NCBI RefSeq assembly: GCF_013415905.1
Contig: NZ_CP058909.1
Location: 620,001-684,000 of the forward strand
Direction of reading: 5' to 3'
Source: Halosimplex pelagicum
Lineage (GTDB): Archaea; Halobacteriota; Halobacteria; Halobacteriales; Haloarculaceae
DNA: 64,000 bases
Shown here: piece after piece, positions 8,259 through 17,628 of the stretch
How positions within the stretch are numbered: position 1 is the first letter of the stretch
Layout of the letters: every line of letters begins with the position of its first letter
Translations under genes and position numbers: made by a program
The notes under the pieces: model-generated
What the model was told of the DNA's origin: nothing
Seen by the model: the letters and a program-made list of their open reading frames with translations, nothing else
Databases searched by the model: none

Positions 8259-9788
8259 TCAGTCCTCGTCGCCGTCCCGACCGCGCGCGAGTATCCCACC
8301 GACGAGCGCCGCGGCCGCCGTCAGGAGACCGACCCCGTCGCCCGTCCCGCCCGTCGTCCCGGACGGCTGCGTCGGTGACTCCGTCGACGCGTCCGTCGTC
8401 GAATCGGTCGGGGAGGCGGCCGGCGGGGGCGTCGGCGTTCGACTCCCCGTTCGGGTCCGCGTGGACGCCGGGTTCGCCGCCGGGGTCGGACTCCGCGTCG
8501 GCGTCGGCGCCCGCGTCCGGGTCGGCGTCGACGACCGGGTCGGCGTCGGCTCCGCGACCGGGTACGTCGCGGCGACCCCGGCGTGGTCCGAGGGCCAGAC
8601 GGTGACCGTCTCGCCGTCGACCGTCGCCTCGACGCGGTCGGCGGGGTCGGCGCCGAGCCGTTCGACCGCGGTCGGGTCGGGGCCGCGCGCGAGCACGTGG
8701 TCGACGCGGCTGCCGAGGCGCGGGCGCTCGTTCCGCAGGTCCGACGGCTGACAGCAGGTGTCGCCTGGTTCGGGCGGCGCGACGCTGGCCGCCGCGTCGG
8801 TCAACGCGCCGGTCACCGTCTCGTAGGCGTCGCCGCCGGCCCCCGGACCGCTGTTGAGGTCCGCGCCGACGACGACGCCGTCCGCCGCGGGGAGCAGGTC
8901 GACGAGTTCCGCGGCCTGGCGCCGTCGGACCGCCGCCTTCGACGATTCGAGGTGCGTCGAACAGGCCGTCAGGGCCGCTCCGTCGACGACGAGGTCGGCC
9001 AGGCAGTACCCCCGCCGGAGCGTCACCGTCAGGTCGTCGCCGAGCACCGGGTACCGCGCCCGGGCGTCGTAGCGGCCCGAACGCGTGTCGCGAACGTCCA
9101 CCCCCTCGCGGACGAGCAGCGCGACGCGGTCGGTCAGGCGCACGTCCAGCCACTCGTCGTCCGCCTCCGCGGGCACGGACACGTCGGTCGTGACGGCGGC
9201 GGTCGCCACGTCGTAGCCGGCGTCCCGGTCGGCGAGCGCCGCGGTCACGAGGTCGAGCAGGTCGACGACCGTCTCCCCCTCCCCGTCGGCGAACAGCGGC
9301 CGCGTCCGCACGAGCGCGGCCTCCTGGAGCGCGACCACGTCGGCGTCGGCGGCGACCAACCGCTCGGCGATCGCGTCCGCCCGGGCCGCGTACGGGTGGC
9401 GCCGCGCCTCGGCGACGAGGTCCCCGGCGATCGACCGCGCCCCGGCCAGCGAGTCGGCGTCGAACAGGTCGAACAGGTCGACGCCGAGATAGCAGTTCCA
9501 GGTGGCGACGGTCACCCCCGCGGCGTCGTCCGCGTCGGTCGCGGCGCCCGTCTCGCCGAACGTGTCGCCCGTCCGCTCGCCGGACGCGGCCGCCGACCGA
9601 CCGACGGCGGTGGTCGCGACCCCCGCCGCACCGGCGAGAACCGCCCGGCGCGTCGGCGAGCGGAGCGGCGAACCGTCCCCGCCGCTCCCGTCACTGCCGT
9701 TCCCCCCGTCACCGTCGTTGCCGTCACCGTCACTGCCGTCCCCGTCGCTGCCGTTACCGCCCTCGATCGCGTCGGTCGTCGCGGGCAT
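8259..9788 (-). CDS. secreted endonuclease/exonuclease/phosphatase-family protein with C-terminal anchor
   Basis: 509 residues. A Gly/Ser/Asp-rich N terminus is followed by a Tat signal (SPTRRAVLAGAAGVATTAVG, about residues 45-65). The EEP catalytic domain runs from about residue 92: TVATWNCYLGVDLF, then the metal-binding Glu in VVALQEAALV, VVVGADLNSGP and the terminal SDHAGVAATYP. A Thr/Pro/Ser/Arg stalk of about 70 residues leads to a hydrophobic C-terminal helix ending ARGRDGDED, so the enzyme is probably displayed on the cell surface. Substrate could be DNA, phosphoinositide-like lipid or another phosphodiester. The Tat signal is expected for a halophile's secreted folded enzyme. Confidence 0.88.
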   Translation of the reverse strand: MPATTDAIEGGNGSDGDGSDGDGNDGDGGNGSDGSGGDGSPLRSPTRRAVLAGAAGVATTAVGRSAAASGERTGDTFGETGAATDADDAAGVTVATWNCYLGVDLFDLFDADSLAGARSIAGDLVAEARRHPYAARADAIAERLVAADADVVALQEAALVRTRPLFADGEGETVVDLLDLVTAALADRDAGYDVATAAVTTDVSVPAEADDEWLDVRLTDRVALLVREGVDVRDTRSGRYDARARYPVLGDDLTVTLRRGYCLADLVVDGAALTACSTHLESSKAAVRRRQAAELVDLLPAADGVVVGADLNSGPGAGGDAYETVTGALTDAAASVAPPEPGDTCCQPSDLRNERPRLGSRVDHVLARGPDPTAVERLGADPADRVEATVDGETVTVWPSDHAGVAATYPVAEPTPTRSSTPTRTRAPTPTRSPTPAANPASTRTRTGSRTPTPPPAASPTDSTTDASTESPTQPSGTTGGTGDGVGLLTAAAALVGGILARGRDGDED

Positions 9789-9949
9789 CGTCGGCCCGTA
9801 TCCGGCTGTCCCCCTTGACCGTGTCGCGCCAGTTCTCAGCGTCGATTCTGGCGGCTCGCCGTGCCGGTCGCCGCTCCGCTCGGTCGGCCGCGAGCGACCG
9901 GCCGGTGCAACCGAAACGGTGTTTACCGGCGAACGCGTCGGCCCCGCAC

Positions 9950-10801
9950 ATGATCGTCAGCGGGTCCACGTCACAGGCGTTCGCGGCTGCACTGGCCGAC
10001 GCGACGGGTCGGGACCTGGCCGCCGTCGAGTACGACCGCTTCCCCGACGGCGAGCTCCAGGCCACGCTCGCCGACTTCGCGGCCGAGGAGGCCGTCGTCG
10101 TCGGCTCGACCGTCTCCAGCGACGCCCACGTCGAACTGCTCCAGCTCCAGGACGCCGTCCGCGAGGCCGGCGCGCGCGAGGTGACCACCGTCCTCCCCTA
10201 CATGGGGTACGCCCGCCAGGACCGGGCCTTTTCCGAGGGCGAGCCGGTCTCGGCCCGCGCCGTCGCCCGCGCCGTCTCGACGGGGACCGACCGGGTGCTC
10301 ACGGTCAACCCTCACGAGACCGCGGTGTGTGACTTCTTCACCGTGCCCGCAGAGCCGGTCGACGCCGCCGGCCTGCTGGCCGACCCGCTGCCCGACGAGC
10401 TGGCCGACCCCCTGTTCCTCTCGCCCGACGAGGGCGCCGTCGACCTGGCGGCGACGACCCGCGACGCCTACGGCCGCGGGGCGACCGACTACTTCGAGAA
10501 GGACCGCGACTACGACACCGGCGACGTGACGGTCGAACCCAGCGACGCGGCGGTCGCCGACCGCGACGTGGTGCTGGTCGACGACATCGTCGCGACGGGG
10601 TCGACGATGAGCGAGGCCATCGCCGTCCTCGCCGACCGCGGCGCCGCCCGGGTGTTCGTCACCTGCGTCCACCCGATGCTCGCCGCCGACGCCCGGACGA
10701 AGCTCGAACGCGCCGGGACGACCGCCATCTTCGGCACCGACACGATCGAACGCCCGGTCAGCGCCGTCAGCGCCGCCCCCGCCGTCGCCGATCGCCTCTG
10801 A
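9950..10801 (+). CDS. prs: ribose-phosphate pyrophosphokinase
   Basis: 283 residues from MIVSGSTSQAFAAALA. It makes PRPP from ribose 5-phosphate and ATP for purine, pyrimidine, His and Trp synthesis. Visible motifs are FPDGELQATL near residue 25, the adenine/ATP region MGYARQDRAFSEGEPVSARA (about residues 85-104), HETAVCDFF and the PRPP loop VVLVDDIVATGSTMSEA (about residues 205-221). Length fits archaeal class enzymes. The start at 9950 removes a non-homologous upstream extension. It is divergent from the nuclease-like gene, with 161 bp between them. Confidence 0.96.
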   Translation: MIVSGSTSQAFAAALADATGRDLAAVEYDRFPDGELQATLADFAAEEAVVVGSTVSSDAHVELLQLQDAVREAGAREVTTVLPYMGYARQDRAFSEGEPVSARAVARAVSTGTDRVLTVNPHETAVCDFFTVPAEPVDAAGLLADPLPDELADPLFLSPDEGAVDLAATTRDAYGRGATDYFEKDRDYDTGDVTVEPSDAAVADRDVVLVDDIVATGSTMSEAIAVLADRGAARVFVTCVHPMLAADARTKLERAGTTAIFGTDTIERPVSAVSAAPAVADRL

Positions 10802-10850
10802 GCCCGTCGCCGCGCCGACCCGCTCCCCGAAGCACGTGTCAATACCAAAA

Positions 10851-10858
10851 CCTATAAG
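10851..10858 (+). promoter_or_regulatory. TATA box for the 60-aa gene
   Basis: CCTATAAG inside an A-rich patch, centred about 38 bp before the ATG at 10894, giving a leader of around a dozen bases. Confidence 0.5.
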
Positions 10859-10893
10859 CCGGGTGTACGTGAGGTAGCAGATAACACGGAGCA

Positions 10894-11076
10894 ATGACGG
10901 GACACACGCAAGGCACTTCGGGGACGACGGAGGGAGCGCCGCTGGGGACGCTCGACCCGGACTCGGTCGAGCGGATAGACGTTCATCTCGAGCGGGCGCT
11001 CGACGCCGAGGACACCGATCGGAAGGACTTCCACGTGCGCCACGCCAGACAGCTGCTCGAAGCCTGTCGGGAGTAA
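10894..11076 (+). CDS. small conserved haloarchaeal protein, 60 aa
   Basis: Starts MTGHTQGTSGTTEG and ends QLLEACRE. A disordered Gly/Thr-rich start is followed by an amphipathic helical part (SVERIDVHLERALDAEDTDRKDFHVRHARQLLEA). It has its own TATA box and stops two bases before the end of the convergent HalOD1 gene. Small helical proteins like this are common in haloarchaea; I do not recognise a named family. Possible roles include a small regulator or adaptor. Confidence 0.7.
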   Translation: MTGHTQGTSGTTEGAPLGTLDPDSVERIDVHLERALDAEDTDRKDFHVRHARQLLEACRE

Positions 11077-11077
11077 C

Positions 11078-11389
11078 TCACTCCGAGCGGGTTCTGACTC
11101 GGATCCGACCGTCGCCCGTGACGGTCACGTCCGTCCCCGCGTAGTCGATCGTGACTCTGACCGACAGCGGGTCGCCCGAGCGGACGAGCATGTCCAGCGC
11201 GTCCGCGTCGGCGACCTCCTGCACCGGCGGGAGCGCCGTCACGCTCCGGTTCGTGACCGCCGCGACGGCCTCCGCGACCGCGATGCTCGGGGAGTCCTCC
11301 TCGTCCCAGTCGTAGTGGTCGAACGTGACGGCGTTGGACCCGTTGCTGTGTGCGTCGCCGCCGTCGTCCCCCTGCTTTTCGTCTCTCAT
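11078..11389 (-). CDS. HalOD1 output domain protein
   Basis: 103 residues from MRDEKQGDDGG. After an acidic leader of about 25 residues it carries the HalOD1 pattern: SPSIAVAEAVAAVTNRSVTALPPVQEVADADALDMLV, then the strand pair VRVTIDYAGTDVTVTGDGRIRV. HalOD1 modules are haloarchaeal signalling output domains, often free-standing as here. The start at 11389 was chosen over 11467 because the extension is Arg-rich and unlike the family. The 150 bp upstream is relatively A/T-rich and probably holds the promoter. Confidence 0.85.
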   Translation of the reverse strand: MRDEKQGDDGGDAHSNGSNAVTFDHYDWDEEDSPSIAVAEAVAAVTNRSVTALPPVQEVADADALDMLVRSGDPLSVRVTIDYAGTDVTVTGDGRIRVRTRSE

Positions 11390-11667
11390 GTGTCGGTTCC
11401 CGATTGACGATGCCGGCCGCCCGGATCTGTGACCAGCAATACACGTCACTACGTTCCCCTGTCGCATATGCCTTGTGTCGCCAGATATCAGTAGTGAAAT
11501 TAACTGTCGACAGCGCAGAACCCGTCAAACGGCTGTAGCGTGGCGTTTCGTCGTCAATTATTGATGTAATCGTAATCGGATCTCTGAGGCAGGAGAAACC
11601 GGTCGGACGAACCGGGCTCGTCCCTCGCGTCGGCCGCCGAAGAGCCGGGCCCGCGGCCCCCGCCAGT
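11390..11667. other. intergenic stretch without recognised gene
   Basis: 278 bp. The part up to about 11580 is visibly A/T-richer than its surroundings and includes the promoter of the HalOD1 gene. Short ORFs here lack family resemblance. It leads into the duplicated ilvD tail. Confidence 0.5.
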
Positions 11668-11729
11668 CCCACTTGGCGCCGGGGTTCGTGACGGCGCCGT
11701 TGGCGGCCGAGCCGAAGTCGCGGTGGTAG
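11668..11729 (-). pseudogene. orphan second copy of the ilvD 3' end
   Basis: 62 bp matching the end of ilvD (11879-11940) with four differences, all at synonymous third codon positions. Both translate as [20 protein letters not shown] on the minus strand. After Trp this copy reads Asp and then TGG where a TGA stop would be expected. It lies on the far side of the family 2 element from the intact ilvD end and has no upstream gene body, so it is a remnant. The synonymous-only divergence suggests it once ended a functional ilvD allele. Confidence 0.75.
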
Positions 11730-11733
11730 GTTT

Positions 11734-11868
11734 CCACCTTTTTCCGTACGGAGGTGTCCTCGCTCGCTCCCGCTCGCTGCGGGCACCCCCGACGCAAAAA
11801 GATGGGGCAAAAAACGGGTCTCGCTCCACTCGACCCGGAGAACCGGCGGCCTGCGGCCGCCGGACGTT
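11734..11868 (+). repeat. family 2 structured intergenic element, copy E1
   Basis: Begins CCACCTTTTTCCG. Hairpin 1 is imperfect (GGAGGTGTCC against GGGCACCCCC around a Ser/Arg-codon-like loop). The box GCAAAAAGATGGGGCAAAAAA follows, then hairpin 2 CGGGTC / GACCCG, the linker GAGAACCGG, hairpin 3 CGGCGGCC-TGC-GGCCGCCG and the end CGGACGTT. The element's 3' end nearly touches the ilvD stop codon. It is the only one of the five copies not oriented as a downstream element of a same-strand gene. Confidence 0.75.
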
Positions 11869-11874
11869 CCCGAT

Positions 11875-13626
11875 CTACTCCCACTTGGCGCCGGGGTTCG
11901 TGACGGCGCCGTTCGCCGCGGACCCGAAGTCGCGGTGGTATTTGGCGAGCACGCCCGACTCGTAGGTCGGGTCGGGGTCGTAGTCTTCGAGGCGGTCCTC
12001 GATCTCCTCGTCGGTCAGGTCGACGGAGAGTTCGAGGTCGTCGATGTCGATGGTGATCCGGTCGCCGTCCTCCAGCGCGGCGATGGGGCCGCCGACGTAC
12101 GCCTCGGGGGCGACGTGACCGATGGAGAACCCGCGGGTCGCGCCGGAGAACCGGCCGTCGGTGAACAGCGCCACGTCGTCGGCGTGGCCCTGGCCGGCCA
12201 CCGCGCTGGTGACGCCGAGCATCTCGCGCATGCCGGGGCCGCCGCGGGGCCCCTCGTTGCGGATGCCGATCACGTCGCCGGACTCGACCTCGCCCTCCTG
12301 GACGTAGCGCATCGCCTCGCTCTCCTCGTCGAAGATGCGGACGGGGCCCTCGTGGTGGAGGTGGTCCTCGCCGGTGATCTTGATGACCGCGCCGTCGGGC
12401 GCGAGGTTCCCGGTCAGGATGCGGATGGCGCCCTGCTCGTTTTTCGGCTCGTCGACCGTGTAGAGGTAGTCGACGTCGAGGTCCTCGATGGCCGGCGGGT
12501 CGACCCGTTCGAGTTCCTCGGCGATGGTATTACCCGTCACCGTGAGCGCGTCGCCGTGGAGCAGATCGTTGTCGTGCAGTTCCTTCAGGACGACCGGAAC
12601 GCCGCCGACCTCGTGGAGGTCGTTCATGAAGCGCTCGCCGCCGGGCTGGAGGTCGGCGATCTTCGGCGTCCGCCGGCTGATCTCGTTGAAGTCCTGGATA
12701 TCGAGGTCGACGCCGGCCTCGGCGGCCATCGCGAGCAGGTGGAGGACGGCGTTCGTGGAGCCGCCCACGGCGACCTGCATGGCGATGGCGTTCTCGAACG
12801 ACTCCCGGGTGAGGAAATCGGAGGGGCGGCGCCGCGCCTCGACGACCTCCGTCGCGAGCTCGCCGGCGCGGCGGGCCACCTCGTAGCGCTCCTCGTCTTC
12901 GGCGGGCGGCGAGGCCGACCCCAGCGGCGCGAAGCCGATCGTCTCGGAGACGGAGGCCATCGTGTTGGCGGTGAACATGCCGCCACAGGAGCCCGCACCG
13001 GGACAGGCCTGCCGTTCCATCTCGTCGAGTTCGGCCTCGGTCATGTCGCCGTCGGCGACGGCGCCGACGCCCTCGAACATGTTCTGGATGGTGATCTCCC
13101 GGCCGTCGTGCTCGCCGGGCATGATCGACCCGCCGTAGAGGAACACGGAGGGGAGGTCGGTGCGGATGGCGGCCATCATCATCCCGGGCATGTTCTTGTC
13201 GCAGCCGCCCACGGTGACCAGGCCGTCCATGCGCTCGCCGAAGCTCACGAGTTCGACGGAGTCGGCGATGATCTCCCGGGAGATCAGCGAGGCCTTCATC
13301 CCCTCGGTGCCCATCGAGATGGCGTCGGAGATGGTGATCGTGCCGAACTCGATCGGCATGCCGCCGCTCTCGTCGATGCCCTCGTAGGCGGCGTCGGCCA
13401 CGTCGTCGAGGTGGACGTTACAGGGCGTGATGTCCGCCGCCGGGTTGGCGACGCCGACCATCGGCGAGGAGAGATCCTCGTCGTCGTAGCCCATCGCGCG
13501 GAACATCGCGCGGTGGGGCGCCTTCTCGACGCCCTCTGTCACTTCCGTGCTCGGGAAGTCCTCGGGTTTCCCGCTACCCTCTCCGTCCGCACCGTCGTCA
13601 CGCGGTTCCGGCTCCTGTTGGCTCAT
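11875..13626 (-). CDS. ilvD: dihydroxy-acid dehydratase
   Basis: 583 residues. It dehydrates 2,3-dihydroxy-3-methylbutanoate or -pentanoate to the 2-oxo acid in Ile/Val synthesis, using an Fe-S cluster. Cysteines of the family are visible in [27 protein letters not shown] and [46 protein letters not shown] and the C-terminal [14 protein letters not shown] are also present. The start at 13626 ([12 protein letters not shown]) precedes the conserved core by about 35 residues. It ends at a TAG almost touching family 2 element E1, beyond which a second copy of its last 62 bp survives. Confidence 0.97.
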   Translation of the reverse strand: MSQQEPEPRDDGADGEGSGKPEDFPSTEVTEGVEKAPHRAMFRAMGYDDEDLSSPMVGVANPAADITPCNVHLDDVADAAYEGIDESGGMPIEFGTITISDAISMGTEGMKASLISREIIADSVELVSFGERMDGLVTVGGCDKNMPGMMMAAIRTDLPSVFLYGGSIMPGEHDGREITIQNMFEGVGAVADGDMTEAELDEMERQACPGAGSCGGMFTANTMASVSETIGFAPLGSASPPAEDEERYEVARRAGELATEVVEARRRPSDFLTRESFENAIAMQVAVGGSTNAVLHLLAMAAEAGVDLDIQDFNEISRRTPKIADLQPGGERFMNDLHEVGGVPVVLKELHDNDLLHGDALTVTGNTIAEELERVDPPAIEDLDVDYLYTVDEPKNEQGAIRILTGNLAPDGAVIKITGEDHLHHEGPVRIFDEESEAMRYVQEGEVESGDVIGIRNEGPRGGPGMREMLGVTSAVAGQGHADDVALFTDGRFSGATRGFSIGHVAPEAYVGGPIAALEDGDRITIDIDDLELSVDLTDEEIEDRLEDYDPDPTYESGVLAKYHRDFGSAANGAVTNPGAKWE

Positions 13627-13851
13627 ACCCCTGAGTCGTCGCCAGCGCCCTAAACCGTTTTCTACCGCGTGGTGTCCCGTCTCACTCGGCGACCGAACCG
13701 GTTCGGACCGGGTGGCAGCCGCGGACGGAGGTGGGCGGCCGCGCCGCCGTCCGCCCCGACTCCCGTACGGGTCGGTAGCGCGCTCGCCCGCGGGCGCCGT
13801 CATGCGCGTGTCTGACGGGTAGTTTTGTAGGACGGCCGACGAGGATCGGCT

Positions 13852-14463
13852 ATGCCCAGTCTCTCGGAGGCCTACGACCGCGGGGAGTGGACCGGGCGCG
13901 ACCCGCGGCGCGTGTCGGCGGGCGGGGCCCTGTTCGCCGTCGGCGCGCTCGCCGTCGTGAGCGCCATCCTCGTGTTGACGACGGACTTGGCGGCTGTCTT
14001 CGACGCGACGAGTACGACCGACGCCCGCCGCGTCGCCGGCGCCCTCGCCGGGCTGGGGATCCCGGCGATGTTCGTCGGCGTCGTCGCCGTCCTGCCCGCC
14101 AGCCGCCGCGAGCGACTCGGCGCGCTCGCCGGCGCCGCCATCACCGTCGCCGGCGTCGTGATGTACTGGCGCGTCTACCCCCAGCGGTGGGTCGAGGCCA
14201 GCGACTCGATGGCCTTCCCGACCGCCATGCTGTACTTCGTCGGCGGGAGCGTCGCGCTGTGGTTCGTCCTCTCGGCCGTCGCCTCGTTCAAGCTCCGCAA
14301 CAACCCCCAGGGGACCGTCCGCCTGGAGGTCACCCGCCAGGGCGAGACCGAGGAGATCCACGTCACCCGCAGCGAGTACCAGCGCTACAAGCGCGCGGTC
14401 CAGGGCGACGCCGACAACAGCGAGGCCGTCGCCGAGGAACTGCGCGCGCTCCACCGGGACTGA
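13852..14463 (+). CDS. four-helix membrane protein (DUF7139-like)
   Basis: 203 residues. Four hydrophobic segments are visible: residues about 24-48, 63-85, 90-107 and 120-145. They are followed by a cytosolic tail, [40 protein letters not shown], that looks like a small beta domain plus helix. The start [24 protein letters not shown] is typical of a haloarchaeal family I recall as DUF7139. Function unknown. It is divergent from ilvD with a 225 bp gap. Confidence 0.85.
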   Translation: MPSLSEAYDRGEWTGRDPRRVSAGGALFAVGALAVVSAILVLTTDLAAVFDATSTTDARRVAGALAGLGIPAMFVGVVAVLPASRRERLGALAGAAITVAGVVMYWRVYPQRWVEASDSMAFPTAMLYFVGGSVALWFVLSAVASFKLRNNPQGTVRLEVTRQGETEEIHVTRSEYQRYKRAVQGDADNSEAVAEELRALHRD

Positions 14464-14578
14464 CACCGCTTCCGCTCGCGTCGTCTCTACCGGTCTCGAC
14501 GCCGACAGCGCCGCGAACGGCGCCGCCCCGCCTCGCCCACCAACTTTTATGATAGACACGGCGTAACACGATCGTGTG

Positions 14579-14731
14579 ATGAGTCTCAGGGATCGACCGT
14601 CGAGAGGGTCGAGTACGGGACGGACCGCGAAGACGACGCTGACGCGCGCGCTGGCGCGGGTGCAGGACCACGTTCGAACGTGGCCGCGGCGGTACGTGGA
14701 GATGCGCACGGCGGCCGTCCGCGAGCGGTAG
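14579..14731 (+). CDS. possible small basic protein, 50 aa
   Basis: An ATG ORF reading [20 protein letters not shown] at its start and ending MRTAAVRER. It is Arg/Thr-rich and basic, unlike the acidic norm of halophiles. Support is a TATA-like stretch (ACTTTTATGA, about 14542-14551) roughly 32 bp upstream and a free 362 bp gap between two well-defined genes. There is no recognisable family. It could instead be a small RNA or chance. Confidence 0.35.
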   Translation: MSLRDRPSRGSSTGRTAKTTLTRALARVQDHVRTWPRRYVEMRTAAVRER

Positions 14732-14825
14732 CCGACCGATTGTCCCCAGGTTCGAGCGCCGGCCAGTGGCGACGCCGGCCCGCTGACCGTCGGCTTTATT
14801 CGACGGTAGGGACAACGAGCGGTCG

Positions 14826-16094
14826 ATGCGAATCGAGCCCATCCACGCCCGGTACCCCTGGCGGGGGGAGTCGCGACAGGCCGTCGGCGAGGCCGGCGTC
14901 GACCTGTCGGCCGTGGTCGCCGAGGACGACGCCGTCGTCTCCCGCGGGGTCGAGCGCGTGGTCTGGGCGCTGGAGGACGGCACCGTCGGTGACGCCCACG
15001 ACGTCGACCGGGTCGAACTGCTCTCCTATCCGGTCGCGCGCGTGCTCGTCTCGCTCGTCGACGAGCACGTGCTCACGCGCAAGTACGCCCAGGCCGAAGC
15101 CACCGCCGCCCGCGAGCGATTCACCACCGACTTCGCCGACACCACGGAGCTCAAGTCCGCCAGCAAGCCACGGCTCACGCTCCCGGAACTGCTCGCGGAG
15201 TTCGACCTGTCCGGTCCTATCCGGGCGGTCGACGGGAGCGTCGGCGACGGCTCGGCCGTCGTCAGCGACGGCCAGTCCCGCGAGTTCCGGGTCGAAGTCG
15301 GGACCTACCTCGACCTGGCCGCCGACCAGCGGGGCGACGAGTGGCGGCTGGTCAACCGGGCCCTGTCCGACGGCGAGGTGCTGATCGACGGCGAGGAGCT
15401 GGTCGCGCTGTTGCGCCAGGCGGTCCGCCACCGCGTCGACGACGGACTGCCCCTCTCGGTGCCCGACGCCATCGCCGACGAACTCGCCGCGGAGGCCGAG
15501 GGGTTGCGCGAGCGGCTCTCGGAGCTGGACCTCACTCGCGACATCGACACCGTCGTCCCCGAACTGTTCCCGCCCTGCATGAAACACCTCCTCGACCAGG
15601 TCCAGCAGGGCGAACACCTCGAACACCACTCCCGCTTTGCCATCGCTTCCTTCCTGACCAGCATCGGCATGACGACCGACGAGATCGTCGACATCTTCCA
15701 GGTCAACCCGGGCTTCGGCGAGGAGGCGACCCGCTACCAGGTCGACCACATCCGCGGGGCGACCAGCCCGACCGACTACTCGCCGCCCGCCTGCGCGACG
15801 ATGCAGTCCTACGGCGACTGCGTCGGTAAGGACGACATCTGTAAAGAGGAGATCAACGAGTCCCACCCCCTGAACTACTACGAGTATCAACTCGACGAGG
15901 CCGAGGAGGACGACCTGACCGACTGGCGCGAAGCGCGCGAGGAAGGGGAAGAAGACGCCGAGGACGGGGAGGGCGAGGACGGAGCGAGCGAAGACGCCGA
16001 GAACGGAGAGGACGAGAACGGAGGGGACGAGGCCGAAGACGGAGCGGCCGAGGACGGAAACGAAGCCGAACCGGCGGAGGACGCCGAAGCCTGA
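14826..16094 (+). CDS. priL: DNA primase large subunit
   Basis: 422 residues. The regulatory subunit of the archaeal/eukaryotic-type primase, which with PriS makes primers. The C-terminal domain holds the four expected [4Fe-4S] cysteines: C251 (FPPCMKHLL), C323 (PPACATMQS), C332 (YGDCVGKDD) and C339 (DICKEEI). The core ends near residue 365; a further 55 residues are almost only Glu, Asp, Gly, Ala and Asn, a low-complexity acidic tail. A TATA-like CTTTATT lies about 30 bp upstream of the ATG. priS is not in this window. Confidence 0.95.
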   Translation: MRIEPIHARYPWRGESRQAVGEAGVDLSAVVAEDDAVVSRGVERVVWALEDGTVGDAHDVDRVELLSYPVARVLVSLVDEHVLTRKYAQAEATAARERFTTDFADTTELKSASKPRLTLPELLAEFDLSGPIRAVDGSVGDGSAVVSDGQSREFRVEVGTYLDLAADQRGDEWRLVNRALSDGEVLIDGEELVALLRQAVRHRVDDGLPLSVPDAIADELAAEAEGLRERLSELDLTRDIDTVVPELFPPCMKHLLDQVQQGEHLEHHSRFAIASFLTSIGMTTDEIVDIFQVNPGFGEEATRYQVDHIRGATSPTDYSPPACATMQSYGDCVGKDDICKEEINESHPLNYYEYQLDEAEEDDLTDWREAREEGEEDAEDGEGEDGASEDAENGEDENGGDEAEDGAAEDGNEAEPAEDAEA

Positions 16095-16122
16095 ACGGTT
16101 CCGGCGGAGCGGTGGACGGCGG

Positions 16123-16371
16123 CTACTCGTCGTCGAAGTCCGCCCGGTAGAGGATCAGTCCGGCGACGGCCATGATGAGGACGAACAGGCCGACGACGCC
16201 GACCATGACGAGCCCTCCGTCGGGCTGGAGCACGGGCGCGGCCGAGCCGTTGCCGGTCGCGTTGCCGGGGTCGGCGTAGTTGGAGCTGACGAAATAGGCC
16301 GCACCGACGAACAAGACGACCGAGGCCGCCGAGATCCCGAGTTCGACGGCGAACTTCCGGTCGATTTCCAT
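16123..16371 (-). CDS. small two-helix membrane protein (DUF7472-like)
   Basis: 82 residues. The N-terminal segment MEIDRKFAVELGISAASVVLF starts the first helix (about residues 10-28). A Gly/Asn/Pro-rich external loop follows, then a second helix GLVMVGVVGLFVLIMAVAGL (about residues 53-72) and an acidic tail ADFDDE. The start at 16371 was chosen because the upstream extension is not protein-like. I recall the family as DUF7472, without a function. It is convergent with priL (28 bp apart). Confidence 0.78.
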   Translation of the reverse strand: MEIDRKFAVELGISAASVVLFVGAAYFVSSNYADPGNATGNGSAAPVLQPDGGLVMVGVVGLFVLIMAVAGLILYRADFDDE

Positions 16372-16561
16372 GGCCGTGGCTTTCCCCGGCCCGGGCAAAA
16401 GCGCTTCGAAGCGCGCGTTCACCGGCCGCCGACCGGGGGCGGACGCGGCGGGGTCGTCGACCGTCCCCCTCACGCGCGCACACCCGCGACGGACTTAGGT
16501 GCGCTCGGCACCTACGTTTCGAGTGGACGCAGTCGCGAGAAACACCAGCGTCCGAACGCAT

Positions 16562-17224
16562 ATGTCCGAAACACGTACCCCTACCCAGGTCCGGAGAACT
16601 GCACTCGCACCGGACGTTCGACGGCTCGACGAGCGGGCCGCGCGCGCCTGGACCGAGCGCATGGCCGTCCGCCCGCTGGGCGGCGGCCGCTACGCCGTCG
16701 ACAGCGCCAGCGGCGCGACCTACGTCGTCGACCTCCCCGCGGGCACCTGTACCTGCCCCGACCACCAGCTCCGCGGCGAGCGGTGCAAGCACCTCCGCCG
16801 CGTCGGCATCGAGATCACGACCCGCCGCGTGCCCGCGCCCGGCAAGCGCGCCGCCGTCTGCGACGCCTGCGGCGTCGACACCTTCGTCCCCGAACGCGAG
16901 GGACCGCCCGACCTCTGCGGGGCCTGCCGGCTCGAACCCGGCGATGTCGCACGCGACCGCGAGGCCGACGACCGCCTCGTCGTCGCCCGCGTCACACCGG
17001 CCCGGGCGAGCGAGGTCCTCATCGAGGGCGTCGGCGAGACCGTCGCCGACTACGCCACCAACGAGGGCTACCCCGCCGACGATCTCGTGGTCGAAGCGGT
17101 GTATCTGGGCGACCTCGCCCGCCGGGAGTCGCCGCGCCGCTACTCGTTCCCCCTGTCGCGGCTGGAGCGGGTCGACGACGCCGAAATCGTCGACCGGAAT
17201 CTGCGCGAGCGCGTCACTGGCTGA
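16562..17224 (+). CDS. SWIM zinc finger protein
   Basis: 220 residues from MSETRTPTQ. The SWIM motif is C63-x-C65-x9-C75-x-H77 (TCTCPDHQLRGERCKHL). A second likely zinc ribbon follows, CDACG near residue 100 and LCGACRL near residue 121, and the last third is a beta-rich acidic domain ending ERVTG. SWIM domains bind DNA or protein and appear in haloarchaea next to recombination and repair genes. The start at 16562 avoids a basic extension. Family 1 copy B follows the stop by about 100 bp. Confidence 0.88.
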   Translation: MSETRTPTQVRRTALAPDVRRLDERAARAWTERMAVRPLGGGRYAVDSASGATYVVDLPAGTCTCPDHQLRGERCKHLRRVGIEITTRRVPAPGKRAAVCDACGVDTFVPEREGPPDLCGACRLEPGDVARDREADDRLVVARVTPARASEVLIEGVGETVADYATNEGYPADDLVVEAVYLGDLARRESPRRYSFPLSRLERVDDAEIVDRNLRERVTG

Positions 17225-17324
17225 GAGCGACGATGCTCTGTCCGTGCGCTCGTTGAGTAGTTGATTCTGGCCGTTCTCGTTTGGAAGGAAGTCTGATGAA
17301 CCTGACCGCACTCAACGGTGAGCG

Positions 17325-17598
17325 ATGAAAGCCCTCAACGCGCTCGCGGTCGCTGAGGCGGGATATCCGCGCTCTCGGCACCGCCCGCGCGGATAGTGCC
17401 CGCTCAGGCGACTGAACTGCACGCAAGCGCGCCTCGCCCTTTCAGTCCGCCAGGGACAGCAACCGCACCGCCCCGCACAGCAACCGCAGACGGCCACGAC
17501 CCTCCCCAGCCGATTCGCGACACACGAGTCGCGAATCCCTCGCGCGACTAGTTCGAGCGGCCCGCCACGAGGCGGGCACGCTCGACAGCGCACGCCAC
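17325..17598 (+). repeat. family 1 structured intergenic element, copy B
   Basis: The same architecture as copy A. GTCGCTGAG..CGGG pairs with CCCGCTCAGGCGAC (17349-17412) around TATCCGCGC / GCGCGGATA. GATTCGCGAC (17512-17521) pairs perfectly with GTCGCGAATC (17528-17537). CGAGCG-G-CCCGCC-acga-GGCGGG-CA-CGCTCG lies at 17554-17584. The outer TGAAAG / CTTTCA pair is kept. It is 3' of the SWIM gene on the same strand and convergent with PolD. The remaining gap (17225-17324, 17599-17745) holds only the decayed family 2 copy. Confidence 0.8.
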
Positions 17599-17628
17599 CG
17601 CAACCGCACCGCTACCTACATCACCTGT

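Noticed and set aside
8259..8700. PGF-CTERM sorting signal at the end of the EEP-domain protein
   Set aside because: The C terminus has a Thr/Pro stalk and a hydrophobic helix, but the PGF tripeptide is missing, so only a generic membrane anchor is supported.
13627..14709. Upstream extension of the ilvD frame to about 944 codons
   Set aside because: The extension overlaps the four-helix membrane protein gene on the other strand and shows no IlvD homology. The ATG at 13626 gives the normal length.
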